A DNA stretch of 64,000 nt from positions 551,001-615,000 of the forward strand of contig JAQFVV010000353.1 of the NCBI GenBank assembly GCA_028023455.1. Direction: 5' to 3'. Position 1 is the first letter of the stretch; each line of letters begins with the position of its first letter. The notes under the pieces were generated by a model. It did not search any database. It had not been told where the DNA came from and was given only the letters and a program-made list of their open reading frames with translations. The position numbers and the translations under genes were made by a program. This DNA comes from Epiperipatus broadwayi (lineage: Eukaryota > Onychophora > Udeonychophora > Euonychophora > Peripatidae). This document shows positions 33,201 to 46,400 of this stretch, in pieces.

Positions 33201-35060
33201 AAAGAATTCTCGACATTATTTGATTCTATTGCAAATATCTTTTTAAAAATACCACACTTTTAGTCAGAAAGATTTGTTGAATTTAATAGATGTTTATTTC
33301 TTTTGAAAAAAAATTACCTAAAAGAATAATTTAACGGAGAATAATTTCAAAATTAAATAAATAAATAAATAAAATCATTATAGATAGTAAAAATCATCAA
33401 ATATAATAGTGCTGCTATATTTCATATATACCAAACAATCATTATATAGGAAAGAAAGTCAATCAAACCTGAATGAAAATTTTGACCTAAAGGGTGAAGC
33501 AATTTCATCCAGTAGTTGCTGAAACTTGAAATCTTTTTAAAAGTTGCAAGTAATCTTAAAGTTTTTCTTTTATTCTTAAAAAGATTACTCAAAATCTTCA
33601 AAACTTTTAACATTTCAGGAAATTTCTATTTCTTAATTAAAAACGTTTTTAAAATACAATTTTAAATTGTATTCATTAAACAATAATTTTTTGTCAAATA
33701 AATATATATGTTTCTATCAGAATATATTAAGAAAACAATCACATGTTATTGCTGGAAAGGTAAAGTGATGTTCAAGCACTAAAGTAATAAGTAAATTTCA
33801 ATGGAAAAACCTTTAACTATTTAATCCATCTCATTTCTATTGTATACAGGATATTTTAATTGTTATCGGCATATCTCAGAGGATAACATCCATAATATAT
33901 ATATATAAGAAGTGATTTTTTAAAATTAAAAATTGATGATTACTTCAGTAGCTTTGATATATTATTTATTTTAATTTCTTGTGACATATAGCATAGAATT
34001 TCTGTTTACTTATAATTTTTAGTAATAATGAAAATATTATTGCATATTTTACCAAAAGTAATTAGAAAAAATTTTCTTTTGAAGGAATATTTTATCTGAA
34101 AGCAATATTTTTACTGAATTTTATTAAAAACATTATTTGTAATGGTTTTGTTTAGTAAAAAAAAAAAAAGTCAAATAATGGCTTCTAAGTGATAATTTTT
34201 CACAAAGAATAATAAATTTAATTATTTGAAATAATATTAAAGAATAAAAAAATTATACATATACATAAATCAAGTGATATTTCATCTTTTCTAATATAGA
34301 TATATAACTTAAAATGCATAACCATTGTGGAATCCACTTGCTGGGTTTGTTATTTATTATAAAGCAGTGCATTTTATAATGAATATATATATATATTGTA
34401 TTTACTGAAATTTGAGATGTATTTCAATAAGTAGTAAGATGTCAGTTATATATTTTTTTATTTTTCTTTCTTATTTGATTTTTGGATGTTTAATATGTTA
34501 ACTTATGTAATACTAACTGTGTCGCTATGACAATAATAATTTTAATATAAAATTGTTTATTATTAATTGTATTGTAAATTGATTTTATTCATTTAAAAAA
34601 AATGAATATGTAAATAATAAAGCATATAGTTTGAATAAAAATATTATTTTTTTGTTATATGTTTCATTTTTGTTATTGCATTCATGATAGTAAATTATAA
34701 ATAATACAAATAAATGTTTAATATTTCAAATATATTTGTTCTTTTTATTTATATGATATTATACTAAGAAAATATGTATAAAAATATATTTCCAGTATAA
34801 TATAAGGAAAATGTAATGTAGATTGTTTAATTTTTGTTAGAGTGAAAAATAGTATTGGCAGTGTAAAATGTGAATTTTTGTTGTATGTAATAATTCTAAA
34901 ATATATTTCTTTTATTTGTCATTATTGTGTAATAAGATTTTTTATTTATTTGTGGAATACTACTGGAAATCACTTAAGGAGTGAAAGAAGAGGAATTCTA
35001 TAGTTAAATTGATGTCAATAAATTTAATCTTATAAATAGAATTGAATAGTTTGAACTCAT

Positions 35061-35085
35061 TCTTCTCTCTCTCTCTCTCTCTCTT
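35061..35085. repeat. (CT)n microsatellite
   Basis: About 12 uninterrupted CT units lie in an otherwise AT-rich region. Confidence 0.9.
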
Positions 35086-38000
35086 ACTTTTTGCTTTAAA
35101 CAGAAGCATATATAAGTTTTGTTTTTTTTTTTGCATATTTTTTCATTTACCTTAAAAGTATATAATTAACAGAACAAACTGGAAGGTAAGAAACAGTATC
35201 TGCCCATGAATGAGACAGTATATTGAGAAAATTTTAAAGGAAAACAACAATTTATTATAATAATAAAAATTCATCAAAATTATTTCATTACATTGTAAAC
35301 CTTCAGATTATTTTTCTCCTTTAAAATGAATATTATCTATATTTTAAAGATGGAATTCAAATGTCAGAAGATATACAAGGTCATATCTAACTGCTTAGAT
35401 AATTTTATTTAATCAATCAATCAAATTTTTCTAAGATATGAATCAGTTTAATTTCCCATCATATCATCCTAGGTAAAGCTAGCATCTAATTGTTCATAGT
35501 ATTTTGAAATAATACTTGCTCATGAAAAAATATCTCTTCATACCATCATGAATATAAACCATTACTTATGTGTGTAATATCATATAAATCAAATAATTAT
35601 TATTTTAAAGAATAATTTGGATATATAAAACATTAGAATCGACCAAATGTATTTTAAATTTAAAAGTTATTGCAAATATAATATATCTTCTCTGGAACAA
35701 AGACATACTATTGGTTTATAGTTTGAAATAGAACTGTAATGCCATTATGAAAATACAGTATTTAAAAACATTCATTCAGGTTGTTTGTTTCTATTTGTCA
35801 TTATTATTGATATATATATATTTGTTTCTCTCAATTTAAAATGTAAAATTATTTAATTATTTATTGATGAATGATATATAGTTTTAAGTTAATTAGTGAT
35901 CTATTTACACATCAAAATATAAGAGAATGCAAAGTTGTATTCAAACTGCAAGTCTATAATAACCAAAATCTCTTTATAAATAGATATAAAATGAAATAAA
36001 AATATCTGCTCAGTTTCATAAAGTCTGTTTATTTTATGTAGTTCAAAAATTGATATTTATATGCATATATTTTATTTTCCATTTATTTATGCTTATTTTA
36101 AAAGTGTATAAACAATATTCAATTATAAAATTATGTACGCATATATTGTATTTATTTTTTGAACTATTTGTTCTGCAAATTTATAGATATTTAAATGAGT
36201 GCATATAGATAATCAATGAATACATTTTTCTATCAATATTTTTTGTTTAAAAAAATATTCAGAATGATTTTTTTAAAGTTAATAATTATTAAATAAAATA
36301 TATGAACTCTTATTTCTAGAATATTTTAACTTTTTCATCAAGTATACTTTGAAATAAAACAATTGAATTAATAATAAAACAATTCCATTTGAATTATATT
36401 TTTTTGTTTTAAAATGCGCTATAAAAAATATAATTGTTTAGTCTGTTTGATCAAGTATGATGATTTTTCTGGTGAATAGCTAATGACCTTATTTGTTGAT
36501 TAGTGTCTCTGAATATTTCATGTTTTAGTTTCATCATACATTGAATATGAAACAAACTAGTGAGGGAAACAAATTTTAATTAATGCATTAATTTAGCTCT
36601 CTAGAAATTCAGTCAATGAGAAGAATAATTTTTTTTCCTTTCCTATTTTTAAATTAAAAATAAGGTTGTTTATTTTTAAATTAAATAGTGTATACATTTT
36701 TAGTATTGGGACCATAGATTCATAAAAATACTAATAAAAATAATTTTCAATATATTTATTATTTTCCTATTCATTTTCTTTGTATGTTCCCAAATAATAA
36801 ACAAATAAAACATTTTCATATTTTATTGATTTTGAAACTAAGTTCTTCTGTAATTGACCAGTTCAAAAGTCTAGCTTGTTCTTTTTGTACTACTTTTTCA
36901 CCTATCAGAGTATTAAATTTAAAAAAATGCCTTTTTTATACTCTTGTATTCAACAGAGTGTTCTTTAAATAAAACTAATTATAATAAACAAAAAATAAAA
37001 ATAATAAAATTTTACACATTAATATATTTTTTAAAAATAATAATAATTAACCAGAATGATTTATTTGTTACTTCTATAATATTTTGCCCCTCAAGATTGG
37101 CAGCCATGTTTTTTTTAATTATAATTTTTAGGAGCATACAACAATTTGGTTTTTTTAAGCTTCCAATAAATATTAAAAAGAAAATGGTTGACTAGAAGTT
37201 GTCACATTTAATATTTACCTTTTTTTTATTTTTATTATAAAAATAAAAGAAATTACACAAAACTACAACAATTAATTGTAATTAAAATAAATTTAATAAT
37301 TTAAACTGCAGTAAAGAAATAAGACATGTGGGTAATTTATATCAATGCCTAAAATCCCTAATAGTCTCAAAAATTGCCACAAATGCATTTTCTTCTTTGT
37401 ACATAAACACAGATATTTCAAATTGGCATGATCCTGTACCTTTGGAAATAGTCCACTGCATTGTCTTCTGTCAATGGAAGATCCTAAATTTTAATCATTT
37501 TGTGAAAGTGTTTCTGAAAAAAGCAAAATGCTAAACATAAAAATATGATAACTATATTATACTCAATGTAAAAAATCATGAAAATGTTTAGAGCATGTTA
37601 GCGCTTATGCTTATATATATATAAAATTAAATAAATCTTGTGAATAGAATTTATAATAAATTTATTAATATTTTTAAAACTTAATAGGAATGTATAATTG
37701 ATTTATTAATATTTTATAAACTTAACAAATACCATATATTCAGTAAAATAATATTGAGTTAAAATGATAAAGAAATTCTAGTATGCCCCTGAAAATGTAT
37801 AATTAAAAAAATATGGCCACTAAGTTTGATTGACAGGATAATATATGAAATTATTTTCTTTATTTTTTTTTTGTATCACCAACATTAATTAACATTATTA
37901 TGTAATAAACAAATAAATAAATCAGTTTGCATGTGTGTGATTGTTTACATTTATTCCACACACATACATATTACATTTATTTACACTCTCTTTATGACTG

Positions 38001-38687
38001 GTTATTTATCCATAGTCAACATAAAAATTATAATTATTACTTTAGTAACCATTTCTTTACTGCAAAACAAAATTATATGAAATAAGTATCTACAAGGAAA
38101 CTAACTGAATAATATAAGTCTTATTTTTTTTTTGTTTTTTACTATATTATATATTTTTTCTTTTATAAACTGTCATCTGAAACTAACTGCTGCAATAAAT
38201 ATATTGTTAACAATATTAATATTATATCATGCTATAAAAATTAAGTATAAATGCCAATATTAAATAAAAAATTTGCATATAGAATATTAAAATAATTATT
38301 TTACTATATTAAATGCAAAAATTGAAGGTATACTGTATAAGTTTGTCATTTATGATGATGTAAAGAATGCTTTATTAAAGATATTAATGTAGTAATTCAC
38401 TCCTTAATCAGAAAAGAATGATCACTAGAAATATTTTAACTAGGGTCAGTTGCTGGTAACATCAGTCCATTAATTGCAGTCCTTTTACTATCACTTTATG
38501 AGAGCTCCTGATATCTATCAACTCTGAGCAATCTTACCTAGCTAGATATTAGTGCTATAGTTCTTCTAGATAATGCATCAAAATACTTCAATTCTAACTG
38601 CAATATTGATTTTCTCATTTGGAAAGAAAAAATAACTTTATATCCTATTTATTTTTTTTGGTAGTACTTTAAATATTAATCCCAAAC

Positions 38688-38721
38688 ATCATCTTCATCA
38701 TCATCATCATCAACATCATCA

Positions 38722-38753
<32 letters not shown>

Positions 38754-38822
38754 GTCGTTCTCATTGTTGTTGTCATTATTATTATTATTATTGTTGTTGT
38801 TGTTGTTATTATTATTATTATT
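38688..38822. repeat. Compound trinucleotide microsatellite
   Basis: CAT units are followed by TTA, GTT and TTA/TTG blocks over about 135 bp with interruptions, so it is older than the pure AAT array at 26.2 kb. Confidence 0.9.
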
Positions 38823-39837
38823 AAAAAATTTGCAACAATTTATGATTTTCTGCCATCTATACTAAATTCTTCCCACAAGTTTTTAAGATGAGAACATCTT
38901 CAATTTTAGTTTTTTCCAAGTTTTTTTAGATATGCCTCTTTATGACTGTCTGTACATACTATATTTAAAGATTTTGCCATAACATTTTTATTATTTAGAG
39001 CTTGTGTCTTTTTAATTACAATTATGAATATTTAACCTTTAATCAAATAAGATTTTGCATGAGTATCTCCCACAAGTTTTCATTTTGATTAATCTTAGCC
39101 TCCATACATATCAAATACTATGAAGACATGTGCTAATAATGGTTGTATTTTTAATTACTTAATAATTTGATTTTCTAAATTATATTATCAAAGATCTTCA
39201 ATTATGTTTTAGATTTCAGTTTTTTAAACCTCTACATTCTGTACAAACTTTGTAGAGGATGTGGAGATTTATTTTTTTAAATTAAATTTATTAATTAAAT
39301 TCAAATAATTAATAAACATTAACTTAAAAAAATCATATAGGCATTTAATAAAATAAAAATATAAGTAATGCAATTTTTATGGAGGTGGATTACCATCAAT
39401 CCAATGTCTCTTGTTCAGGATTTTTTTGGATTCGTGAAGTTCTGGATTTCAAGAATAAACATATTTCCTCTTTATTACAAACCCAAATTCTTTTGAAAAT
39501 TTAATTTTTTTTTTTAATTTATACTTTTGTTTATATGTCTGTACACATAATATTTTTAAACAACAAAATATGTTTATATTTAAATCAGCACAAAAATGTT
39601 ATACTATAATAATTAAATAATAATTCAAACACTACTTGGTAATTTTGTCTGGTTAATAAGAGTTTCTGAAATTGTCCTGTGTAAGCAATCTTATGTTTCA
39701 ATTAATATAAAGCAACTTTTTTATAATGTAGTAAATGAAAAAAAAATGAAGATATGAACAATTAAAACCAAAAAAAATTACTTTTTAGTTAAATGATCAA
39801 TTTCTATAAAAGTTCTATAAAGGTGATATTTTGTCAG

Positions 39838-40265
39838 AGAACAGGCAAAACTCACTATATGTATTGCCACTCACTGCAAGCTAGAGTAATCAATGGATGC
39901 CAGAAGGCTTGTGCATAAAATCCCCATCTAGTGCCTACTCATCCAATATCCCCAGACTAACTCACTATACATATTGCCACTCACTGCAAGCTAGAGTAAT
40001 CAATGGATGCCAGATGGCTTGTACATAAAATCCCCATCCAGTGCCAACTCATCCAACATCTCCAGACTAGTTTCTGGCCTGTGATCTTCAGTAATGTCTG
40101 GTGATGTTGGGTGAGTAGGCATTAGATGGGAATTTTGTGCACAAGCCTTCTGGCATCCATTGATTACTATAGCTTGTATTGAGTGATAATATGTCTAGTG
40201 AGTTTTGACTGTTTTAATAACAGTTATAAGCATGCATAAGAAATAATGATCATGTGATGTTTATA
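39838..40265 (+). mobile_element. Foldback family D, copy with duplicated left arm
   Basis: The left arm occurs twice in tandem with an exact 110-bp period (39849-39958 and 39959-40068; each starts aactcactata and ends ccccagact or tccagact). The inverted right arm follows at about 40090-40200 (gatgttgggtgagtaggcat to attgattactatagcttgta). The tail taataacagttataagcatg plus agaaataatgatcatgtga is shared with the 17.8 and 41.5 kb copies. Confidence 0.85.
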
Positions 40266-40711
40266 TTTTGTCTTACTTTCAGGTATGTGGCTTTTTTATA
40301 TAATTGATATTTATCTCTCTGTCTATTCTTTGGTAATTTTGAAATATTAACTTTTTTACTTGAATTAAGCATAAAATCAAATCATCTAATTTTAAGAAAT
40401 TTCCAAAGTGTTCCAAAATTGTTTTTTTGTGTATTAGTTAGCATGAAAAATTAAATTCTATTTAAAAAATATAGAAGATTATATTTAAGATTTAAATTTA
40501 AAAATGGTAACATTTTATATAAAACATTCAAATGTATTCAAAACTCTAACAAAGCTGCAGGATTTTTTTTTTTGCATAACCAAAAATATAAAATAATTAC
40601 ACAACTGCCAATCAACTTCAAAACTAATATAAATGAATATTAGTTTTTACATTGAATTAATGAGTTCATTAGCTATTTAAAGCATTTTCAAAAATTATGA
40701 TTAATATTGTC
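40266..40711. other. AT-rich spacer
   Basis: It lies between a D and an E copy. A T-run at 40565-40574 is present and no other signal. Confidence 0.5.
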
Positions 40712-40915
40712 ACTGGTCAGGCCAGCAACATCTGAAGAAGAGTGGAAAATAATACTACTCAAAACATCGTGTCATTACTAATGTGTGTTGTCTATTTGTG
40801 TGTTATTACTAACAAGTTGTTTATATTTGAAAAGTTTACTTAAATAAAGTTTAAATTTTTCTATACATTAAACACTTACGGATAAATAATGGAAATAATT
40901 CAACATATTTTTGTA
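40712..40915 (+). mobile_element. SINE family E, copy 2 (headless)
   Basis: It starts at tgtcactggtcaggccagca and continues with acatctgaagaagagtgg, a decayed caaaacatcgtg, the taacaagttgtttatatttg tail and ataatggaaataattcaac. The tRNA-like head is missing, as in 5'-truncated SINE copies. Confidence 0.8.
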
Positions 40916-40996
40916 TCTAATTTAACATCATCACAAACCTTCAGGTCAAACATTATGACTCTTATTTTTCAATATTCATATAGTTTAATTTTTATT

Positions 40997-41520
40997 AAAC
41001 AGGCAAAACTTTCTATATGTATTGCCACTCAGTGCAAGCCAGAGTAATCAATGGATGCCAGAAGGTTTGTGCATAAAATCCCCATCTAGTGCCTATGCAT
41101 ACAATATCTCCAGACTAGTTTCTGGCTTGTGGTCTCCATCAGTGAGGAGCCTTGGATCTGAGAGCACTGCACCTAGATCTTAGGATCTAATGCAACTCTC
41201 CAGCAGCCATCTTTTATCTCCACTTAACTACAAAACTATGTGACTTAAATTGAAAACACTATAATATTTTCAATCCAAGCTCATCAGTTTATATAATCAT
41301 ATAGGTCTGAACTCAGTTCAATACTTATACATTTTGGTGTCTTTGGTTTTTAAGTCTGGGGATATTGGATGAGTAGGCACTAGATGGGGATTTTATGCAC
41401 AAACCTTCTGGCATCCATTGATTACTCTGGCTTGCACTGAGTGGCAATACATATAGAGAGTTTTGCCTGTTTTAATAACAGTTAAGAGCAAGCATAAGAA
41501 ATAGTAATCACTGATATTTA
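40997..41520 (+). mobile_element. Foldback family D, best full copy
   Basis: The left arm 40997-41110 begins aaacaggcaaaactttctat. The right arm 41357-41473 ends gagagttttgcctgttttaa. They are inverted copies of about 115 bp. The central 250 bp contains gtggtctccatcagtgagga and agagcactgcacctagatct. The tail agcaagcataagaaatagta follows. It has no ORF. Confidence 0.88.
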
Positions 41521-41524
41521 TTAG

Positions 41525-42246
41525 TCTAACTTTTGAGAATCAGCTATCTTATATAGCAAAAGAAATCCAATGAATAAATACTTTTTATAAAGCTTCTATT
41601 GAATTTCACTTAACTCAGGGTAATTAAACTCTATTCCTGAGGAATGTAACACAGTTATAGAATGCAACACTTAAGAATTGAATGCTCCTGAATTGGAATT
41701 CATCAAGTTATTTCAATGCTCAAATATCACGAATTCCAGAGTGATTAACAATCCAATTGTTTATAATTATTTATTAAATGTTGTGAAGTATTTGATAAAA
41801 AAATTAACCAAAATATTTTTCAGTTTTTTTTTTTTTTTAAATTACTTGTTATTGAGCTCCAGATACTTTATCTACATCTTTTGAAGCATATTTTTTATGT
41901 TTACTCCAGAAATATTGAGATCATAATTTAGTAATCACAACCAGCTTTCAATTACTACATTTAAAATAATCATTTTGACTTTTGAAATCTGATGTTATTG
42001 AAATATTATCAAATTTTTTCCAGTAGTAAAATCAAGACAAAGTGCATAAAAATAAAGATGACGTTCTTTCTCTCCTTTAGAAAATGTGAGTTTTATAATG
42101 ATTGAAAGGATTTCTTTAAAAGGCAAATGCTTCTGAAGCATCTGTCTACATAAAGATAATATTCATAAGGATGAACAGATACTATAAGATGAGAATTTAC
42201 ACTTCCTCTTTTTTATTTTATTATAATAATTAATATCTGGCTAAAT
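41525..42246. other. AT-rich spacer
   Basis: No feature can be supported. A T-run lies at 41824-41838. Confidence 0.5.
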
Positions 42247-42256
42247 TTCATAAAAG

Positions 42257-42374
42257 GTGTCAAGCGTTGGTAGCCGAGAGATCAGCGCAGCAGCCTTGCA
42301 AGCAAGCAGTTGCTTGCAGACAGTTGTCGCGGGTTCACTTCCCGGCCGATGCTTTGACATATTGAGAAAAAAAA
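42257..42374 (+). mobile_element. tRNA-derived SINE, family C, copy 4
   Basis: This is the only C copy in plus orientation: gtcaagcgttggtagccgag, agatcagcgcagcagccttg, then box B cgggttcacttcccggcc, gatgctttgacatattgag and an A-run. GTCAAGC at the start and GCTTTGAC near the end can pair like an acceptor stem. A 10-bp duplication, ttc(a/c)taaaag, flanks it (42247-42256 and 42375-42384). Confidence 0.92.
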
Positions 42375-42444
42375 TTCCTAAAAGCTAAAAACATAAAATA
42401 ATAATTATTCATTCACCAAAAACAGAATAAATATCTACATTTTA

Positions 42445-42512
42445 TTTGAATTGAACCTCAGGTTATGCATCTATCAGCCAAATACATTAACCGCAATACT
42501 AAATGCAAAATT
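42445..42512 (-). pseudogene. tRNA-like relic
   Basis: The minus strand reads ttgcggttaatgtatttggc (box-A-like) and later cctgaggttcaattc (box-B-like) at tRNA spacing. Head only; no body or tail is recognised. Confidence 0.45.
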
Positions 42513-42514
42513 GT

Positions 42515-43350
42515 CGTTCTTGCTTTTTATATTTCCACAAAAGACGATGCTTATTTTATGATTATAACCGTCATTTAGCAAAGTACTGATAAATTAATGT
42601 TTTTATATATAAATCGTAAATGAAATAAGCTATATTCAATGGATAGAGAAATTTAGTATTCGCACATTAGCAGCACCCATAGCTATTGTGTATAGTAGTT
42701 ACATTTCTACGCACTTGCCCAGTCTAATGCAAACATATAAAGTACATATAATATAGAATTCTTTTTAAAAAAAGCTTGATCTTTTATTAATTCGTGTTTG
42801 TATTTTTCAAACCTTTTATAAATTAAAAGTAGTACTTTTTTTTTTTTAATTTTATTGGAAAATAGAATTGTCTGGAGTGAAAAATGATACATTAGTTGGG
42901 AAGATGAACGCTTGGATAGTTTACTACTTTACTTTTTTCAAGCTGGAAATTCTTTCTGCTTGCTTCATCGATTTGCCTCAACACTCAATATAATGACAGA
43001 ATTTAGTCAGTTGAGTGTTTATGTCTGTTAATACTATAATTAAAGAAAAAATTCAGTCTTTGACAGTTATTTTTACAAGAAAGCATAGCATTTATTGGAA
43101 AACTTTTATTTTGAATTTATTGTTAATAGATGTGTTTAAATTTTTTGGAATAGTTATTTGGAGAAGGAAAGAAAAATGTCAAAATGTAATATTTAAGAGT
43201 AGAAGATTAGCTCTTTTAAGGATGCTGTATTCAGTTAAATTTTAAAATAATCCATCGCATTAGTTCAAAAAAGAATTAAAAGAGATAAAAATAGACATTT
43301 ATTTTGCGTTTACTATATGCAGTGCTATATTTATGACAATTGAGTTTTAC
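42515..43350. other. AT-rich spacer
   Basis: Only short spurious ORFs occur. No feature can be supported. Confidence 0.5.
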
Positions 43351-43360
43351 GGAAATGACT

Positions 43361-43466
43361 CCCCCCCCCCCATGTGTCGTAGCATCGGCCGGGAAGCGAA
43401 CCCGCTAACCGGGACAACTGCTTGTAAGGCGGTTGTGCTGACAATTCGACCACTAACGCTTGACTA
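43361..43466 (-). mobile_element. tRNA-derived SINE, family C, copy 5
   Basis: The minus strand runs gtcaagcgttagtggtcgaa, then box B gcgggttcgcttcccggcc, gatgctacgacacatg and a run of 11 G. The middle is shorter than in the other copies (the tgcaacc..gcaagc segment is reduced). Flanks ggaaatgact (43351-43360) and gaaaatgatt (from 43468) are an imperfect duplication. Confidence 0.88.
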
Positions 43467-43479
43467 TGAAAATGATTTT

Positions 43480-43930
43480 TGAGTTAACCAAAACTTACTT
43501 TTACGAATACATAGAACGTCAAATATTAGAATCCAATATTCAAATTTTCCAGAAGCTCTATCTGAAATTATAAAAGTTTCTATCAGATAGACAAAAAATA
43601 AAAATCTTGATTTGGAACTTGGTAATCCCAGGTAGCATTGGCATAATTAGGTTATATTTGTTACATTTATCTCCAGTATGTGATATACTCACTTTAAATT
43701 TATGCATGTCTAGGTAATAATAAAAACAGGATAGCAAAGTGGAGGAAGTTTGACAATAGTAAATGAAAATGTAACAATTTGTTAGAGTACAGATTTGATC
43801 TGTTATCTAATGTAAAGTTTAAAAACACTTCTTATATCACATATGTTTTAACCAAAATTTAACATCATCAAGTATGCTGAAAATCAGGTGCAGTTTGTGT
43901 ATAGGCACTGTGGATCTGCAGCACCTGCTA
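43480..43930. other. AT-rich spacer
   Basis: Nothing is recognisable before the duplicated block. Confidence 0.5.
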
Positions 43931-44440
43931 TAACATTCAATATAAAGAGACTTTTTTTCTTTTAATTCTTTCATTATACTTATATTATATATAATCCTTA
44001 AGCTTAATGTTAGTAGCTATCCTCTAGTTTATGAAAAACTACAAAAATCCTTGTATGGAACTGTGTGCTTCACACTTTCAGCAATGAGGTGGCTGGGTTT
44101 TGTGTGCATATGCACCTGTCTGAGATAAGAGGCTGCACACTAGGTAGAGAGAGTACTGTCATTCATGCAGTTCTGAGCCTGCCCAATTTTTGATAACATT
44201 CAATATAATGATTTAATGACTCTTTTTTTGCTTCAATTCTTTATACTCTTATATTATATATTTTTTAAGCTTAATGTCAATAACCATCCCCTAATTCATT
44301 AAAAAATTACAAAAGTTCCTTATATGGAACTGTGCACATCACAGTTCCAGAAATGAGGTGTTTGGTTGTTGTGTGTGTGTGCACATATCTGAGATAAGAA
44401 ACTGCATGCTAGGTGGAGAGAGACCACTGTTATTTTATAG
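43931..44440 (+). repeat. Two direct copies of a 240-bp unit
   Basis: Copy 1 starts at taacattcaatataaagaga (43931) and copy 2 at taacattcaatataatg (44193). Both contain ctttttttnnttnaattctt, tatggaactgtg, caatgaggtg or aaatgaggtg, and a ctgagataagaggctgcaca-like block. The offset is about 262 bp with many differences. The GC-richer 3' part (a tgtctgagataagag core) suggests a repeat of unknown class. No tRNA boxes were found. Confidence 0.75.
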
Positions 44441-44869
44441 GTAGAGTTTTTTTTGAATGGCTAAAAATTTCCTGAAGAAGCTTCCCCACAAATTTTAATT
44501 ACAAGCCACTACTGCTGGAGGTCTAAACACACATCAATTATGTCAGAATAGTTGTTACAACATTTTATATAAATAGATTTTTACAAAATATTTTAAAGTT
44601 TACAATATATTATTAGATGAACATTTAATAAATGCCAATTATTACTACAGTTTAATGACCTCTCAAAGAAAATCAATGAAGAAGAATGCATTACTTTCTT
44701 AAAATATCAACTATCAGATGGTATGAATTTTTAGTAATTTTACATTCTTGTTTTTATTCCCAATTAAGATTATTTAGATATCTATTTATTCATCAAATAA
44801 TTAAACAGATGGCCAAATTGAATTGTCTCAAAACTTGAAAAAAATTCTAAGCATGTTATGAATCTGACA
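44441..44869. other. AT-rich spacer
   Basis: No feature can be supported. Confidence 0.5.
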
Positions 44870-46400
44870 AAATGTCCATGATGTTAAGCATCTATTTTAA
44901 GATTAGCCAATTATTGCAAATATAATACCACCTAGTGTTCTGTAATGGAAGTAAACTAACCAATAATATTATAAAACATGTTTTTTTTTTCTTATTGAGA
45001 TTCAATATAACTTCAAATAATTGACTACATAACATAATATACAGAATAAATAATGCAAACACTATACAATTTTATATATACTATCTTATATAATTTTCTA
45101 TTCGTTTTTAATTGACCTGTAGTTAACTTAATATATTGATGTTTTATAAAATTCATACCATTATTTTTAATATAAAATGTTTCATATATTTGACTTTATA
45201 TATATAAATATAAAGTAATTAAATGTTTAATATTTTTTGTAGCGTCTATTTTATGTGATAGTGCATGTATAAAGCAGATTATTGTATTGCCTATTAATTG
45301 CATTATTATGTTTTTTGGCTGTTTCTATTAATTTTATTATATAAAAATGAGAAGATAACTTCCATTAAATAGAGAAACATTAACTTTTGACATTAGTTAG
45401 AAATTATCAATTAATACTACATGACTCAATCACTCTTTATTTGAGGCTCAGATAAGATAGGGTTGGCTTTCATCATCAATTATATTTGACTATATACTAA
45501 AAGGTGTATCTGGGTGCAATACCAACAGATCCATTCACATACTATTGGAACAATATTAAATTAAATGGCATTCTCATACAGTAGTTATCCATAATTTAAA
45601 TATTCTAATCAAGAACTCTAACCATGAGACCAAGCTCATAGCTAATAATCAATCAGATATCACATAAATTCTATATGTCCACTGGAATTAATAAATAATA
45701 GCATTATAATGTGATAAATAAAATTTAAAACATGCATAAAAGGAGAATACCACCTTAAGTGGCTGATCATGCCAATATAATACAGTTTCTTCTTAAATAA
45801 GGTTTAATATTCCATCGCTTGATTATGAATTGGCTTATTTTTGTTTATTAATAAATAGAGTCATAAAATATTTATCACTATGAATGTTTAAATATAAATT
45901 TTAGCAATCTAGTGTCATTAAATTCCATTTGCAGTTATTTAATTCTAAACAAATTAACAATAATAATTATACTACTTTGTCCAGAAATCAGTAAATAAAA
46001 ATACCAAAATGATGGTGATCCTAAATCTTTTTAGTCACAATCTACACAGGATGCACTCAAATTTTTTAGTCACAATGTAATCTGAATCTGCTCAACTAGT
46101 GAGCAATATCAGCTAAAATCAATAGTTTACAACTGGTCAATTAAAAATAAATGGAAAATTATATAAGGTAGGATATATAAAATTGTATAATGTATGTATT
46201 ATTTATTCTTTATATTATTGTATTATATAGTCAATTCTTTGAAGTTATATTGAATCCCTACATGTAAAAATATCATTCCATTTTACTGCTTTATTTTGTT
46301 ATCTTTATTTTACTTCCATTATAAAATAGGAGATGGTGTTCTATCTGCAATAACTGATTAACATAAAATAAATGCTTAACATTTGAAATGGGAACAAAAA
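44870..46400. mobile_element. Family G element with long inverted termini
   Basis: The left arm 44875-45135 and the right arm 46125-46395 are inverted copies over about 260 bp. Shared blocks are gatgttaagcatctatttta / taaaataaatgcttaacat, gattcaatataacttcaaa and tatacaattttatatat. Inserts differ between the arms, so it is old. The interior of about 1 kb has no ORF. The internal stretch 45880-46110 is also present at 25.2-25.4 kb. It is likely a non-autonomous DNA transposon. The termini and target duplication are not resolved. Confidence 0.75.

Larger units (their letters stand above)
33201..39837. other. Long AT-rich stretch with microsatellites only
   Basis: For 6.6 kb I see no protein similarity, SINE or foldback. 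Poly-A/T runs, (TA)n tracts and two microsatellites (listed separately) are the only structure. The slightly less AT-rich piece 38440-38600 has no frame. Confidence 0.55.

Noticed and set aside
39838-41520. CRISPR-like array from the repeated D arms
   Set aside because: Only two tandem units, no spacers of even length, eukaryotic context, and clear inverted-repeat structure.
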